A program made the position numbers and the translations under genes. A stretch of DNA of 64,000 bases from Rhynchopus sp. YZ270_cl-10. Lineage: Eukaryota; Euglenozoa; Diplonemea; Diplonemida; Diplonemidae. Below, one piece after another: positions 22,801 to 33,616 of this stretch. Position 1 is the stretch's first letter; each line of letters opens with the position of its first letter. The notes under the pieces are model-generated. The model was given only the letters and a program-made list of their open reading frames with translations, was not told where the DNA came from and did no database searches. Location of the stretch: assembly GCA_964035575.1 (NCBI GenBank), contig OZ037885.1, positions 1,342,001 through 1,406,000 of the forward strand. Reading direction: 5' to 3'.

Positions 22801-25800
22801 GAGAGGGTGAGGGCGAAGGCGAAGGGGAGGGGGAGGGAGAGCGAGAGCACCACACGGAGCAGGATCAAGATCAGGATCAGGATCAGGATCAGGAACACCA
22901 GGAACTGACGCAGGAGCTCACGGACGAGCAGGGCCACGTCCACACAACGCACAATGTGAGGAATCTCTTCGCTGCACTCGATGAACATGAGGAGCAGGCC
23001 ATCGACGCAACCATCTACGAGGAGGACGTACCCCTGGACGCAGACCCGTGGGACAACTCTGAGGAGGAGGTGGAGGAGGACGACGTGTCGACGATTGACG
23101 AAGGTGACGACGTGGGCGACGGTGGCGGGCACGGGTACCATGATGCGGACTTCAACGACGTCATCATGCGCATCGTCGAGGTAGGCAGTGCAGACCTGCC
23201 TGCATCGCACACACGCGAGATGCACCGTGTCCTGCAGGAGCACATCCTCGACAGACGCTTCAACCCTCAGCGCAGCTTCCCTGAGCTCTCCAACGCTCTC
23301 CTCCCCATGCCACGCATGAACATGCGCACGCCACCCGCCGACACTGGCCTCCTGCTCACAGTTCCACCAGGACACGAGGCTCAGAACGTGACAGCGCCGC
23401 GCCTGCAGGAGAGCATCGCTGCCGCCATGCGTGGCACGCTCAGTGCAGACAGACGCGACACCGACAGACAGCGTGACGGCCTTGTCAGCAGGGGCGGTGC
23501 GCGCACCACACCGACACAGGTGTCATACTCGGCAGAGGTTGTGCAGGATGCAGTCAGTGCATACATGTCGGCCAACGCACCTGCTAACATGGTGTCCCTT
23601 CCTGAGGAGGCCCCCACACCCACTCCGCCACCCCCACCACCACCAGTGAGCACGCCGAGTGCAACAGACGATGCAAAGACGGCACCTTCACCGATGGCGG
23701 AACCCGACGTGACGCCTATCCCGCATGTACCTGACTCGCACACAGACACGATGCCTGTAGACCCTGTGGAGATGGAGCCGATGCAGGTGGACACGGAGGA
23801 GGATTTGACGGCAGTACCGCTGGCGGACACACCTACACCACAGGTACCTGACGCCCAGGCAGAGGCAGAGGTGGCTGCGGAGGTGGAGACAGACGCACAG
23901 CAGGAAGACGACGACCTGGCAGAGGAGCTGCGCAGGGCCCTGGCCGCATCTGCAGAGGAGGTCGAAGATGGTGAAGGTGACGAGCTCACTGCGGACGACC
24001 TTGAGCTGCAGGAGCAGCTTGCGGCGGCACTGGCGATGTCTGCTGAGGAAGCGGAGGAGGGTGAGGAAGAGACTGCGCCAGCACCTAGCGACGTCCCTGC
24101 GCCACCTGCACCCGCACCTGCACCAGCCCCTGTCGAGGAAGCGCCGGCCGCTGCACTGGACCCCACCTTCGTGGCGGCACTGCCCGAGGAAATCCGTGGC
24201 GAGGTGCTGCGCGAGAACATGCACATGCTGATGACACGCACCGAGCCTGGGGAGGACGGCTCCACCGTGGACGCAACGTTCCTGAGCTCGCTGCCGGCAG
24301 CGATACGCTCTGAGGTGCTTGACTACGAACGCAACATCCTGCAGCAGCGTGGTGCACAAGCAGGCTCAGTCGAGCTCGACCCCGCGAGCTTCATGGCATC
24401 CCTGCAGCCAGAGCTCAGGCAGGAGATCCTGCAGACGTCGGATGCGGACTTCATCAGGGGCCTGCCCTCGGACCTGATGGAGGAGGCACAGAACCTGCGT
24501 GAGGCACGAGACCCGCACCACCACCACCTGCACCACCAGCACCGCCTTGGCTTCGAAGATGGCGACGAGGCCAGCATGGAAGAGCCGGTGCGGCCCTCCA
24601 ACGCACGCACAACGAAGCGGCGTGCCGAGGTCAAGGTGGCGAAGCAGCTTGTTGCGTTGTCCGCCATCCCGCACCTGCTACGCATCCTGTACCTCGAGAG
24701 CTACGGGTCGAAGTCGCACACACAGCAAGGCGGTCTGTCTGCGCAGTGCGGGATGAAGCCCTTCACAGACGCTCTCAATGCAGTGACCCTGCACCCGCCG
24801 ACGTGCCGTGCTGTGTTCTCGACGCTGCTCTACATCCTCTCAAACGGCAAGGGCGAGCTGCCACGCGACGCACCCGGTGCCGAGCACAGCATCCGTGCCT
24901 TGCTCTACGGTGCTCCTGTCTACCTGTCAGGGACAACCGTCGCTGACCCGCCGTCGGTGCCGCCTATCGTGCTGCTGCGTGCGATCGATGTGCTGTCGCG
25001 TCTGGCGCCAATTCGCTCCACCTTCTTCAACGTGCCGACGGAAGAGGCAGCGGAGGTGCTGAACGCGTGTCCTGCCGACGCAGACGCGTGCGTGCGCATT
25101 GCTCGCGACACTGTCCTATTCAGATTGCTCTACCTCCACTCGTCGCCCGCCTTCAGCTGCAGCCCAAAGCTGTCTGAGGCGTTGATGCAGTTGGTGCAGA
25201 CCGTCGCCCTCGACCTGTGTGGGCTTGCAGAGGAGGACGCACTCAAGCAGACGACAAGCGTGGCGAAGGCACTCAACAGGAAGCGTGTCGAGGATCTGCG
25301 TGTGTGGTGCGAGCCTGCGGAGAAGGACCTCATGGCACACTTCGACTGCGAGGATACAAAGGAGGCTGTGCAGAACGCGTTCACCGCACGCAAGGAACAC
25401 CTCAAGGCGCATGCTGAGCACGTCAGGAGCTGCAGGCGCACCTTCACACTCCAGAAGCGCAAGCTTGCAGACGAGGTTGCCCCCACAGCGACGCAGCGGC
25501 TGGCAGCCACGCTGTTTGCGCACCCGCCCACGCTGCGTGCGATGGTGAACGTGCTCGAAACCGCAGACACCACGACAGCAGCTGTGAACAGCTGTCTTGT
25601 GACCCTCAACGCCATGTGTGCAGCACGTGTCCCGAATGCTGCGAAGGAGGCCTCTGGGCTTGCGGTGGGCAAGCGTCTTCTGCACGAGCTGCTTGAGGTC
25701 GCACGAGGCCTGAGCGGCACCACGTCTGCCTACTTGGAGGAGCGCACGGCACAGATCAAGGAGGCGCTGCGAGAGCACGTCGACGAGAGCAAAGGCAAGC

Positions 25801-28089
25801 CGTCAAGCGCACAGTTCTTTATTGCAGACGACCCACCCACGCATGAAGTGAAGCTACAGCGCCTGGCGTGCACGCTTGCCTCCGTGTCGCACCACGACCA
25901 CATGCTCGACATCAACGAGGACGGGAAGGAGATCCTCATGCAGCCCACCATCCAGGACCTCCAGGGCAAGTGGCGTTCCCACATGGACAACATTGTGCAC
26001 GTGCGCAGCAACACTGTCGTCTTCGAGAACTCGGACGGGACATTGAACGCACCCCTCGAGCTTGTGGAGGAAGGAAACGAGGTGCGCCTGTACGGCTACG
26101 GCATCGACTTCTACGGCGGGCGTTGGATCGAGTGGCAGGACGGTGACGTGTGGCGCAGGGACGACGAGAACACCCAGCTCGCCAGCTATGGGGAGTTCAA
26201 GCTTGCGCTGAGCCCCCTGTGGAGTGCGGCGAGCACCTATCTCGCCGAGATGGAGACTGTGCAGCAGACGCTTGGCGACTCCTTCCAGCCACCACCACGT
26301 GTGCTGCCCCTGGTCGAGGCCTTCTTCTCCTTCCACGAGATCGACCCGAACTGCACATACAGACCACTGCTGCCGCTGACGGCAAACTCGCCACTTCTGC
26401 CCGAGTCGCTCATTCTCGACAGGAAGCAGCTCCCTCTGCACAAAGAGACGAAGGGCCTGCCGCACAGCATCTCCACCATCTCGCTCGAGGCAGAGGACGT
26501 GACACGCGACCCTGTGAAGGCGTTCGCACTGCGCCATAAGAAGCTCCTGAACGCGCTGATCAAGAACAACCCTACGTTGCTCGAGACATCGCTCCGGTCT
26601 CTGCTTGGCTACAGCACCTGCATCGACTTCCACAACAAGCGCACATGGTTCCGCGAAAGCATCCGCAAGGAGCAAGAAACGCACAGACAGCAGACGTCGA
26701 TCAAGGTCAGCCGCAGCAACATCTTCCACGACTCCTTCCTCCGCCTGCGCCGCCCTGCACGCACGCTGAAGGGTGCCATGCGCGTCACCTTCAAAGGCGA
26801 AGAAGGCGTTGACGGAGGCGGTCTCAAGCGCGAGTGGTTTCAGGTGCTCGCGAAGGAGATGTTCAACCCTGGGTACGCCCTCTTCATCCCCAGCGAGGAG
26901 GGGAACACGTTCCAGCCGAACCCGAACAGCTCCGTGAACCAGATGGAGCACCTCTCCTACTTCAACTTCACAGGTCGTGTCGTCGGCCTTGCTGTGTACA
27001 ACGGTGTCATGCTGGACGCGTATTTCACACGTTCGCTGTACAAACACATGCTGGGCATCAGACCCGACTACAGGGACATCCAATCCATCCAGCCGGACTT
27101 CTACAAGTCGATGCTGTGGATACTGGAGAACGACCCGACACCGTTGGACCAGGACTTCACCATTGACGTCGAGAACTTCGGGAAAATGGAGACCGTTGAT
27201 CTCTGTCCGGACGGGAAGAACCTGAAGGTGAACGAGGAAAACAAGCACGAGTACGTGCAGCGGATGGCCGAGTACAAGACAACCACGACCATCAACAAGC
27301 AGCTCACGGAGTTCCTCAAAGGCTTCTTTGACATCATCCCGCGCCACCTCATCAGGATCTTCAGCCCAGAGGAGCTGGAGTTGCTCATTTGCGGCACACC
27401 AGACGTGGACGTTGCTGACTGGAAGGTATGCAGCAGTTTTGAAACACCAAAAACAATACACAAAACAGAACAACACCGACTACGTTGGGTACACCAACAC
27501 AAGCCCTCAAGTACAGTGGTTCTGGCAGGTTGTGGATGAGATGGAGCACGAGGAGTTGTTGATGTTGATGCAGTTCATCACCGGCAGCAGCAAGGTGCCC
27601 CTGACTGGGTTCAAGGATTTAGAAGGTATGCGTTTTGTGCAGACGTCAGCACACCTGCCTCCCCTCCTCTACTCTACCACCACCTCTACCCCTCCAACAG
27701 GAATGAACGGAAAGCAGAAGTTCAACATCCACCGCACAGGAGACCCTTCAATGCTCCCCGCATCTCACACTTGCTTCAACCAGGTATGTGCCTCATGTCA
27801 TGAGCTCTTCTGCACCTTTCAACTTCACTTCTTTGTCGAATGGAGGCTTAGCTTCTTCTACAACACCTTATGGAAAGTGTTCAATAAGAGAAAACAACTC
27901 AGTTTGCTCGCAATTTGCTGCATGCTCAAACACCCAAACACAACAGTTCGACCTACCCGAATACGAAACGTTTGAAGTGCTGAAGGACAAGATGACCAAG
28001 GTATGGTGGCACTTGACTCATGTTCTCATCACATCTTCATAAAACCACAGGCGGTGTTCATGGGGCACGTTGGATTCGGTTTCATCTAA
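16842..28089 (+). CDS. HUWE1: HECT-type E3 ubiquitin ligase, HUWE1/Tom1 family
   Basis: Transfers ubiquitin from an E2 through a catalytic cysteine to substrates; HUWE1/Tom1 proteins act in protein quality control and in histone or ribosomal-protein turnover. Exons 16842-27425, 27469-27625, 27701-27783, 27947-28000 and 28051-28089 give 3638 residues; introns are 43, 75, 163 and 50 nt, all GTATG...AG and all crowded at the 3' end. Order: helical N-terminal scaffold (DUF908/DUF913-like, about 1-1250); UBA (about 1275-1318, MADMGFPRAAVLRGLRHLG); UIM-like EMEAAIAMSLEG (about 1333); acidic EG/DQ repeats (about 1985-2100); UBM-like repeats LDPTFVAALPEEIRGEVLRE and SFMASLQPELRQEIL (about 2440-2540); an unassigned GKW...DGDVW module (about 3027-3106); HECT (about 3290-3638). 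The catalytic Cys is residue 3605 in SAHTCFNQ, 33 residues from the end, as in human HUWE1. The tail GFGFI keeps the conserved C-terminal Phe. I chose 16842 over the in-frame ATG at 16536 because the intervening 300 bases are low-complexity and non-coding in character. Confidence 0.95.
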
Positions 28090-28155
28090 AAAGACACGAA
28101 AGCAAGACATTTTTCCGTTTCGTTCCGTTTTTCTGAGTGCAGAGATCCATTTGGA

Positions 28156-28200
28156 GGTGACCTATACACATGAGGTTTAGGCTCATCTTGCAAACTTTTT
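28156..28200 (+). repeat. Short dispersed element, diverged copy
   Basis: GGTGACCTA, then GAGGTTTAGGCTCATCTTGCA and AAACTTTTTG. It lies 67 bases after the HUWE1 stop, so probably in the 3' UTR. Confidence 0.55.
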
Positions 28201-28638
28201 GTTTTTTTTTTTGGGGGGGGTGACTGCGTACAGGCGTCTTTACCGCTCACTATCGATAAGAATCGTTGGCATGTGGCATGTGGCATGTGCGTTACGAAGA
28301 TTTACTGTTGTTTCAATAGTTTTTGTTGTACTGACACAGACCAAGCAAGCATGGCACATTCTTTTGCCGTCTCTGACTCCACCACCCTTTTTTTTTGTTT
28401 TGTTTTGGAACCTTGCCTTTTTTATTTCTTTTTGTTTCTTCAGGGGAACATTTGGTGATATTTTTTTGAAGATATGTTTTGTCTTCAACAAAAAATTCCT
28501 TTTTGAACACTAATCGCAGTGATTGTGTGTTATGTGGGGGGTGGGGAAAGGGGGGTGGGGTTCACGCTTGTTGCGAACCGTGTTTCAGCACTTTCACGGT
28601 CTATTTTTTGCGCTTTTCAACTTCTCTTTTTTTTTTTA

Positions 28639-28682
28639 GGTGACTAAGATTGAGAGGCTTAGGTTCATCTTACCAATCTTTC
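28639..28682 (+). repeat. Short dispersed element, best-conserved copy
   Basis: A run of T ending in TTTTAG precedes GGTGACTAAG; then ATT and GAGAGGCTTAGGTTCATCTT. The layout matches 5113-5158, including the T-run and AG just before the element. Confidence 0.65.
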
Positions 28683-29097
28683 CTCTCTTCCGATGTGTCC
28701 ACAAAGCTCCTCTGAAGCTGTATGGGCAGATCTTAAGCAGAAAAAAGAAACAAACCGAAAAAAAAAAGCACTTTTCAACATGGCAACTGCTTTGTATTGC
28801 TAACCTATGCGGGCAGGTGTTTTGACGAAATAAAGGAGGTTTGAGGGTGGTTACAGGTGTCATGCACGCTCTTGGGTGGTGGTGGTGTGTATTTTTATTT
28901 GCGTATCTTGGATTTTATGACTGTGTGATTGATTCGGTCTTGCCATGAATGGGCTTCGTTTTGTTAGGGTGTGGTTTTAGCTTCACCCTAGCCACCCTAG
29001 CAGGCAGACCAAGTACACGATGGGGAGGGGGGGGATGGGGTGGGATGTCTGTCAGAGCTAGCTGTGAGATAGAAAAGGTTCCGTGCCATTTTTTAAA

Positions 29098-29330
29098 ATA
29101 ATATGGGTGGCTTTTTTTTGCCCCCCCCCCGTTTCAAATCACGAAACATTTTTCCGCGGCAAAGACAATTTTTTCACCCACAGAAAAAAAAAATTTTTTT
29201 TTTCGAGCACAGGCCCTGTCAGGGGAATTTTTTTTTTTTTTTTTTTTTCCAGCTGAAAATTGTCTTTGCCGCGGAAAAATGTTTCGTGATTTGAAACGGG
29301 GGGGGGGCAAAAAAAATTCACCCATATTAT
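29098..29330. mobile_element. Small inverted-repeat (MITE-like) element
   Basis: Arms of about 75 bp, starting ATAATATGGGTG on both sides, each with a run of C or G and the word GTTTCAAATCACGAAACAT. Because the arms mirror each other, the same short peptide frame appears on both strands. The centre is poly-A/poly-T. TA-rich ends would fit a TA-targeting family, but target duplication is not clear. Confidence 0.8.
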
Positions 29331-29520
29331 AAAAACTTTCCTTTGCGTTAAGAACGCTTCTCCACTGCCCCCCTCCCCGTTTGTTAGGATGTGTGTGTGT
29401 GTGTGTTTGATAACTAGTAGGGGTAATTCTTGCTCAGAATATGGCCCCAATGTGTGTGTGTGTGTGTGCCACTGTGCCAGTGCAACACATGTTCATGTTC
29501 GCGCATATTTTTCGCTTTTA

Positions 29521-29561
29521 GGTGACTAAACACGCGCCGCATGAGTTTCATCTAGCAAAAT
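29521..29561 (+). repeat. Short dispersed element, diverged copy
   Basis: GGTGACTAAACACGCG, then CATGAGTTTCATCTAGCAAAA, again preceded by a T-rich tract ending in TTTTA. Confidence 0.5.
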
Positions 29562-30133
29562 ATTTTTTTCCCCCTCCCCTGTGCTTCTGCGAACTGTTTT
29601 CAACATTTTGTTTTTTTTTTTATTTTGAAATAAACAATGTGAACTGGAATGCACAGTTATTTTTATAATTTAGACATAACAAAAAAAAGTACAACACAAC
29701 TGACAAAAAAAAGAAGCAAACCAACAAATAATTGCAAACTAGGAAAACTCATAAAAAAGCAAACCTCTGATAGAGCATCCACAAAAGCCGAACAGCAAAT
29801 GAGAGGAAAAAGGTTGGAGGTTGGGTGATGGCTTCGTTGCACGTTAGAGGTTGGGCGGGTGGACGCGTTGTCAACTTTTCATAAACAAAAACAAAAACAA
29901 AAAAAAAGTAATTTAAATAAAAAAAACACATAACTGCGAGAGGCCCAGGTTTCAAGGTTCTGCCACCTAGCCCTCACTTGTTTGGGGTAATCCGTGAAGT
30001 TACCCTTTCAAACACTAACAAAACAAAGTCTGCCACGTTTTCCCCACATCCCCTTCCCCTCCTTACCCCCACTTTGTGTTCGCAGAACGCAACACGTCTC
30101 TCCTCTTCTCACATCCTCGCAGTTGCAACGAAG

Positions 30134-30183
30134 AGTGGAGAACATCCTTGGGTGTCTGCACTCATACAAACCAGTCAAAAAAA
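30134..30183 (+). repeat. SINE-like tail with A-run (copy 1 of 3)
   Basis: GTGGAGAACATCCTTGGGTG followed by TCTGCACTCATACAAACCAG, then an A-run. It resembles 37698-37745 and 50838-50887. It sits in the presumed 5' leader of COA6. Confidence 0.45.
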
Positions 30184-30192
30184 AACGACACA

Positions 30193-30490
30193 ATGGGCTC
30201 GAGCAGCAGCACAGAACAAGGGGGACAGACGTCCCAGGCAGACATGAAGTTGAAACAGATGCGCACTGCGAAGGGCCGTGAGGTATGTAGTGTGTGGTCC
30301 TTTCTCATTTTCTTGACCGCTTCACATACAGGCTTGCTACCAAGCAAAGGACGAGTATTACAACTGCCTCGGGCAGGAAGGAACGTGCACTGAACAGAGG
30401 GACACTTTCGAAGACACCTGCCCGCGCAGTTGGCAGAACTACTTCGTAGAGGGGCAACGGAAAGAGCAGTTGTTGCTCCAGGGGCGATAG
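30193..30490 (+). CDS. COA6: Cytochrome c oxidase assembly factor 6 (COA6-like CHCH protein)
   Basis: COA6 acts in the mitochondrial intermembrane space in delivery of copper to cytochrome oxidase subunit 2. Exons 30193-30282 and 30332-30490 (49-nt intron, GTATGT...CAG, phase 0) give 82 residues. Exon 2 encodes the whole CHCH fold: CYQAKDEYYNC is a CX9C helix and CTEQRDTFEDTC a CX10C helix, the CX9C/CX10C pairing that marks COA6 against other twin-CX9C proteins. Around it, CPRSWQNYFVEGQRKEQ matches the human CPQQWIKYFDKRRDYLK region. The first exon is Ser/Gln/Thr-rich and starts MGSSSS, which fits an N-myristoylation pattern, though COA6 is not known to use it. No cleavable presequence is visible, as expected for a MIA-pathway substrate. 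Frame 1 of exon 1 alone would read into the intron, so the splice is needed. Confidence 0.88.
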
Positions 30491-30807
30491 GGGGTTTTTG
30501 TATCTTTGGCTGTGACAATCCCCAGAGACACGTTTCTTCAACCCCGCATTCTTTCCCTTGTGTTGAATTGTTTGCTTGTTGGTAAACTCGTGTAAAGAAG
30601 CCACCCAGGTTTGGGTGAAGGCATTTAGTATTTTCTTTGAGCTCTTGCCACGTCGTTGCGTGATTCAGTGAGTCTGAGCACTTTTGTTTCTGGGATGCAG
30701 AATTGACGAAAAGAGGAGAGGCTGTCTCCGAAGCGACACCGGAATGGAGCTGGAATCAGCTCGAAGAGGAATAGACAACAACAAAAAAAAAAAAGATTTA
30801 AAAAACC
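30491..30807. other. Non-coding spacer after COA6
   Basis: Presumed 3' UTR and spacer; no gene or RNA seen. It ends in an A-run before the 7-bp array. Confidence 0.5.
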
Positions 30808-31027
30808 GTACCCAGTACCCAGTACCCAGTACCCAGTACCCAGTACCCAGTACCCAGTACCCAGTACCCAGTACCCAGTACCCAGTACCCAGTACCCAGT
30901 ACCCAGTACCCAGTACCCAGTACCCAGTACCCAGTACCCAGTACCCAGTACCCAGTACCCAGTACCCAGTACCCAGTACCCAGTACCCAGTACCCAGTAC
31001 CCAGTACCCAGTACCCAGTACCCAGTA
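30808..31027. repeat. 7-bp array, unit TACCCAG (about 31 copies)
   Basis: Perfect except at the right edge, where the unit changes to TACACA/TACACAG before the array stops. The opposite strand is G-rich (CTGGGTA). The unit differs by one base from the TACACAG arrays at 38856 and 51312, so the three arrays look like one family. Confidence 0.97.
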
Positions 31028-31171
31028 CACAATACACAGTACGTATGGGAAAAATGGGTGCGTTTGGCCTGTACGGTCCTATCCGCGGGTTAAAAATCAG
31101 GTGGTGCTTTTGATGACGAAACACACACATGCATACAGATTCACACACAAAAACCAAAAGAAAGCTTCGAG

Positions 31172-32641
31172 ATGGGACCGTCACAGAGTGCGATCCCGCC
31201 CAGAGATGACCAGTACTTCTCCATCATATTCATCGGCGAGTACCTCTTTTTTGTACACGCGCCACACAAAATTGTGAAGGCTATCCAAAAGAGATGCGAA
31301 GTGGCTGGGTACACAGGTGGGTGCTGCAACAGCAACATTGTGGAGCGGGGCCCGGACGGGACCACCCGCTTCCGCCTCAGTAGGTTTGTATACGAAATGA
31401 AGGGAGAGTCTGTGCGCTCCAAGAGCCTCATCATCCGCATCTTAGCAGACGTGTACGCACACGGATACCAGGCAGTGCAGAACACTGACCTCGCAAGGAG
31501 AGGCGCAAGCTCTACGTGGATCTTCCAGAAGATGCAGCCACAGGCATACCCCAAGATGAACGGACTGCTGACTGTGGGGATCAGCAGCCACGACTCACTG
31601 CACCTGATCGGCTGCCCGAAGGGAACAGACATTGTCGCGGCAGCTGTCCAGCAGGGATACGCCGGAGGTGTACAGCTGGACCACGTCGTGTTCGGTGCGT
31701 GCCGTGAGATGAAGCTGAACGGGTACCCTTGGGGCAACGGGCACTTCTCTGAGTTGATGGCGGGGCGGGCCCTGATACTGCGCATCTTTGAGGCGATGGA
31801 CCGGGAGGGAAAGTCGTTCCTCACAACCTGCAACTTCAAGGGCACGTCAGACAGTTTATACTTCACGGACAACCCGCACTGCGACAGACGGGGACGCTTT
31901 GCCATGATCAGCATGAACTCTACCGACTATCTGCGTGTGCTGAACTTGGGGACTGAGGAGGTGGGGATGATCCGTTCCACCATCAGGTCGTACTGGCCGC
32001 GTGGGGTGCAGGCAGAAGGTGCGAAGGCTGGGTACTATGAGTTCAAGTTGAATGGCACACCTTGGTGGGCAGACGGAACCGATGCTGTTGCATCACGACT
32101 GATGATGTCTCACCTGTTTGAGGCGATGAAGGCTGTTGGGTGGGAGGTGCACGCTGCATTGGATGTGAGCAGGAAACTAAACGACAAGTCTGTGATTGTT
32201 CTCCGCAGTTGCACACCGTCACAGGACAAGCACATGTGCATCAGTTTCAATGAAGCAAATAAGGTACATATTCTGAACAGCACTGAGATGGTTCGGCCGC
32301 TGCGTGACACTCTCGCCCATTGGCATGCTGGGATCCAAAAGGAACAGAACTATGGTGGTGCACATGAGTTCAGGATGAATCGTTATCCGTGGTCGGGGAG
32401 CCACGATATAAGTTGTGGTGTTGTGCTGGCGACGGACATTCTGAGGACGATGCACCGCCATGGGTGGAAGCTTCTGTGTGGTGCGGACACGTCTGCGAAG
32501 ACCATCACCGAGAGGAACCACCAGAACAACACGTCGACGACGTATTCTGTTGACGTGGACGCGTGGTTCTTCGCGAAGCCGGACACCAATGTGATACCAC
32601 CGTTGATGTACCAAGAGCCATCAGCACCAGCGCGCATTTAG
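31172..32641 (+). CDS. Protein of unknown function with a fourfold internal repeat (KLNGxPW motif)
   Basis: A single exon of 489 residues, cytosolic by appearance (no signal peptide, no membrane segment). The chain contains four related repeats of about 100 residues, whose best-conserved part is a strand-turn-helix: RFRLSRFVYEMKGESVRSKS (about 67), REMKLNGYPWGNGHFSE (about 178), YEFKLNGTPWWADGTDAVAS (about 289), and HEFRMNRYPWSGSHDISCGV (about 393). Each is followed by a helix with LFEAMKAVGW-type spacing and a DxS or CNF strand. Repeat 1 has lost PW. Proteins with one or two such units (KLxGxPW...GW) are, as I recall, widespread in animals and protists but lack a known role; I cannot name a Pfam entry. 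The start is the first ATG after the TACCCAG array. Codon use matches neighbours, so this is a real gene. Confidence 0.75.
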   Translation: MGPSQSAIPPRDDQYFSIIFIGEYLFFVHAPHKIVKAIQKRCEVAGYTGGCCNSNIVERGPDGTTRFRLSRFVYEMKGESVRSKSLIIRILADVYAHGYQAVQNTDLARRGASSTWIFQKMQPQAYPKMNGLLTVGISSHDSLHLIGCPKGTDIVAAAVQQGYAGGVQLDHVVFGACREMKLNGYPWGNGHFSELMAGRALILRIFEAMDREGKSFLTTCNFKGTSDSLYFTDNPHCDRRGRFAMISMNSTDYLRVLNLGTEEVGMIRSTIRSYWPRGVQAEGAKAGYYEFKLNGTPWWADGTDAVASRLMMSHLFEAMKAVGWEVHAALDVSRKLNDKSVIVLRSCTPSQDKHMCISFNEANKVHILNSTEMVRPLRDTLAHWHAGIQKEQNYGGAHEFRMNRYPWSGSHDISCGVVLATDILRTMHRHGWKLLCGADTSAKTITERNHQNNTSTTYSVDVDAWFFAKPDTNVIPPLMYQEPSAPARI

Positions 32642-33616
32642 GTTAACTTTCTCCCATTTTCATCATCCAGTTATCATATCAGATCGGGCAATTTGTGCCT
32701 ATTCTCCCATTTTTTAGTTCAATTTTTTTTAAAGGTCCTGCATGGGCTGGACCTTGCATCCGGTGTTGACCGAATCGGTGTCTTGACCTGAGAGATTACA
32801 AAACAGGAGGCGTTTTTTGTGCCTTCAGGGTATTTTGGTTTTTCAGCTACCCTGCCTTTCCTTTATCATTTAGTGCATAGCCTTTGCCTTTCTGTTGGGT
32901 AAGCGGGACTTCCGCTAGTCCTCAGGGTGCTAGCAAAACGCCCCTGCCCTCAAATCCCTAAGAGAAAGGGTGAGGCCCAACTGTCAGTGCAGCATGGGAT
33001 GTTCAATGAGAGAGATGTTGTGACCGCCCCCTCCCTCCCCTTTTTGTGTTTTTGGGTTTCTGCTCTCGTGTGTAGACAGACTATCGTGCATCAAGCGTTG
33101 AGTGCAGTGAACTGGTGAAGCTCACAACTCGTCAACGGTGCCTGCATTAATAACTTCACTTTTTTTTAGTTTTCTTTCGGATGTGTGGTAGATGTACTCT
33201 AATGTGCCTACTTCTTGCTATTTTGAATCTCCAGCCGGCGATTCGTTGTTATTTTCTATGTTGTATTCTCCCATTTTTCAATTTTCTTTTCCTCTTTATT
33301 ATCACTCAATGTTGAATACATGCGGGTCACTCCATAAGCCCCCCCCACCACCAAAAAAGGTAACCTGTTGTACTCATAGTCATAGAATCCATCAAGGGAA
33401 AAGCAAGCGCTGAAGGACTTCACCGTTGCTACAACAACAGAATGTCTGGTGCACGGGCTTGACAGCTTCCAGAGCTTCCACAGCCTTTCCACAGCCTCGA
33501 GAGATCACAAAAATAGCCTACCTCCCTTCACCGCACCTTTTCCTTTGCGCTCCTGAACCCTTTTATCCTAGCACCTGTACTGCCCACACAGACATTAACC
33601 ACCATAACACAACAAC
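32642..33616. other. Non-coding spacer
   Basis: No supported gene. GGTGCCTGCATTAATAAC near 33138 resembles the GCCTGCATCAACAACC word upstream of H2B. The 3' end is C/T-rich before the protease start. Confidence 0.5.

Larger units (their letters stand above)
28090..30192. other. Long non-coding spacer with short repeats and a small foldback element
   Basis: No gene seen. It holds three copies of the GGTGACTAAG element (28156, 28639, 29521), a 233-bp inverted-repeat element (29098-29330), GT microsatellites near 29393 and 29454, and poly-A/poly-T runs. Just before COA6 there is a SINE-like tail (30134-30183). Confidence 0.6.

Noticed and set aside
25854-27476. 540-codon minus-strand frame opposite the HUWE1 HECT domain
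   Set aside because: Antisense shadow caused by GC-rich third positions; the + strand encodes the conserved HECT domain.
30625-31032. Minus-strand frames of GTGYWVL repeats
   Set aside because: By-product of the TACCCAG array.
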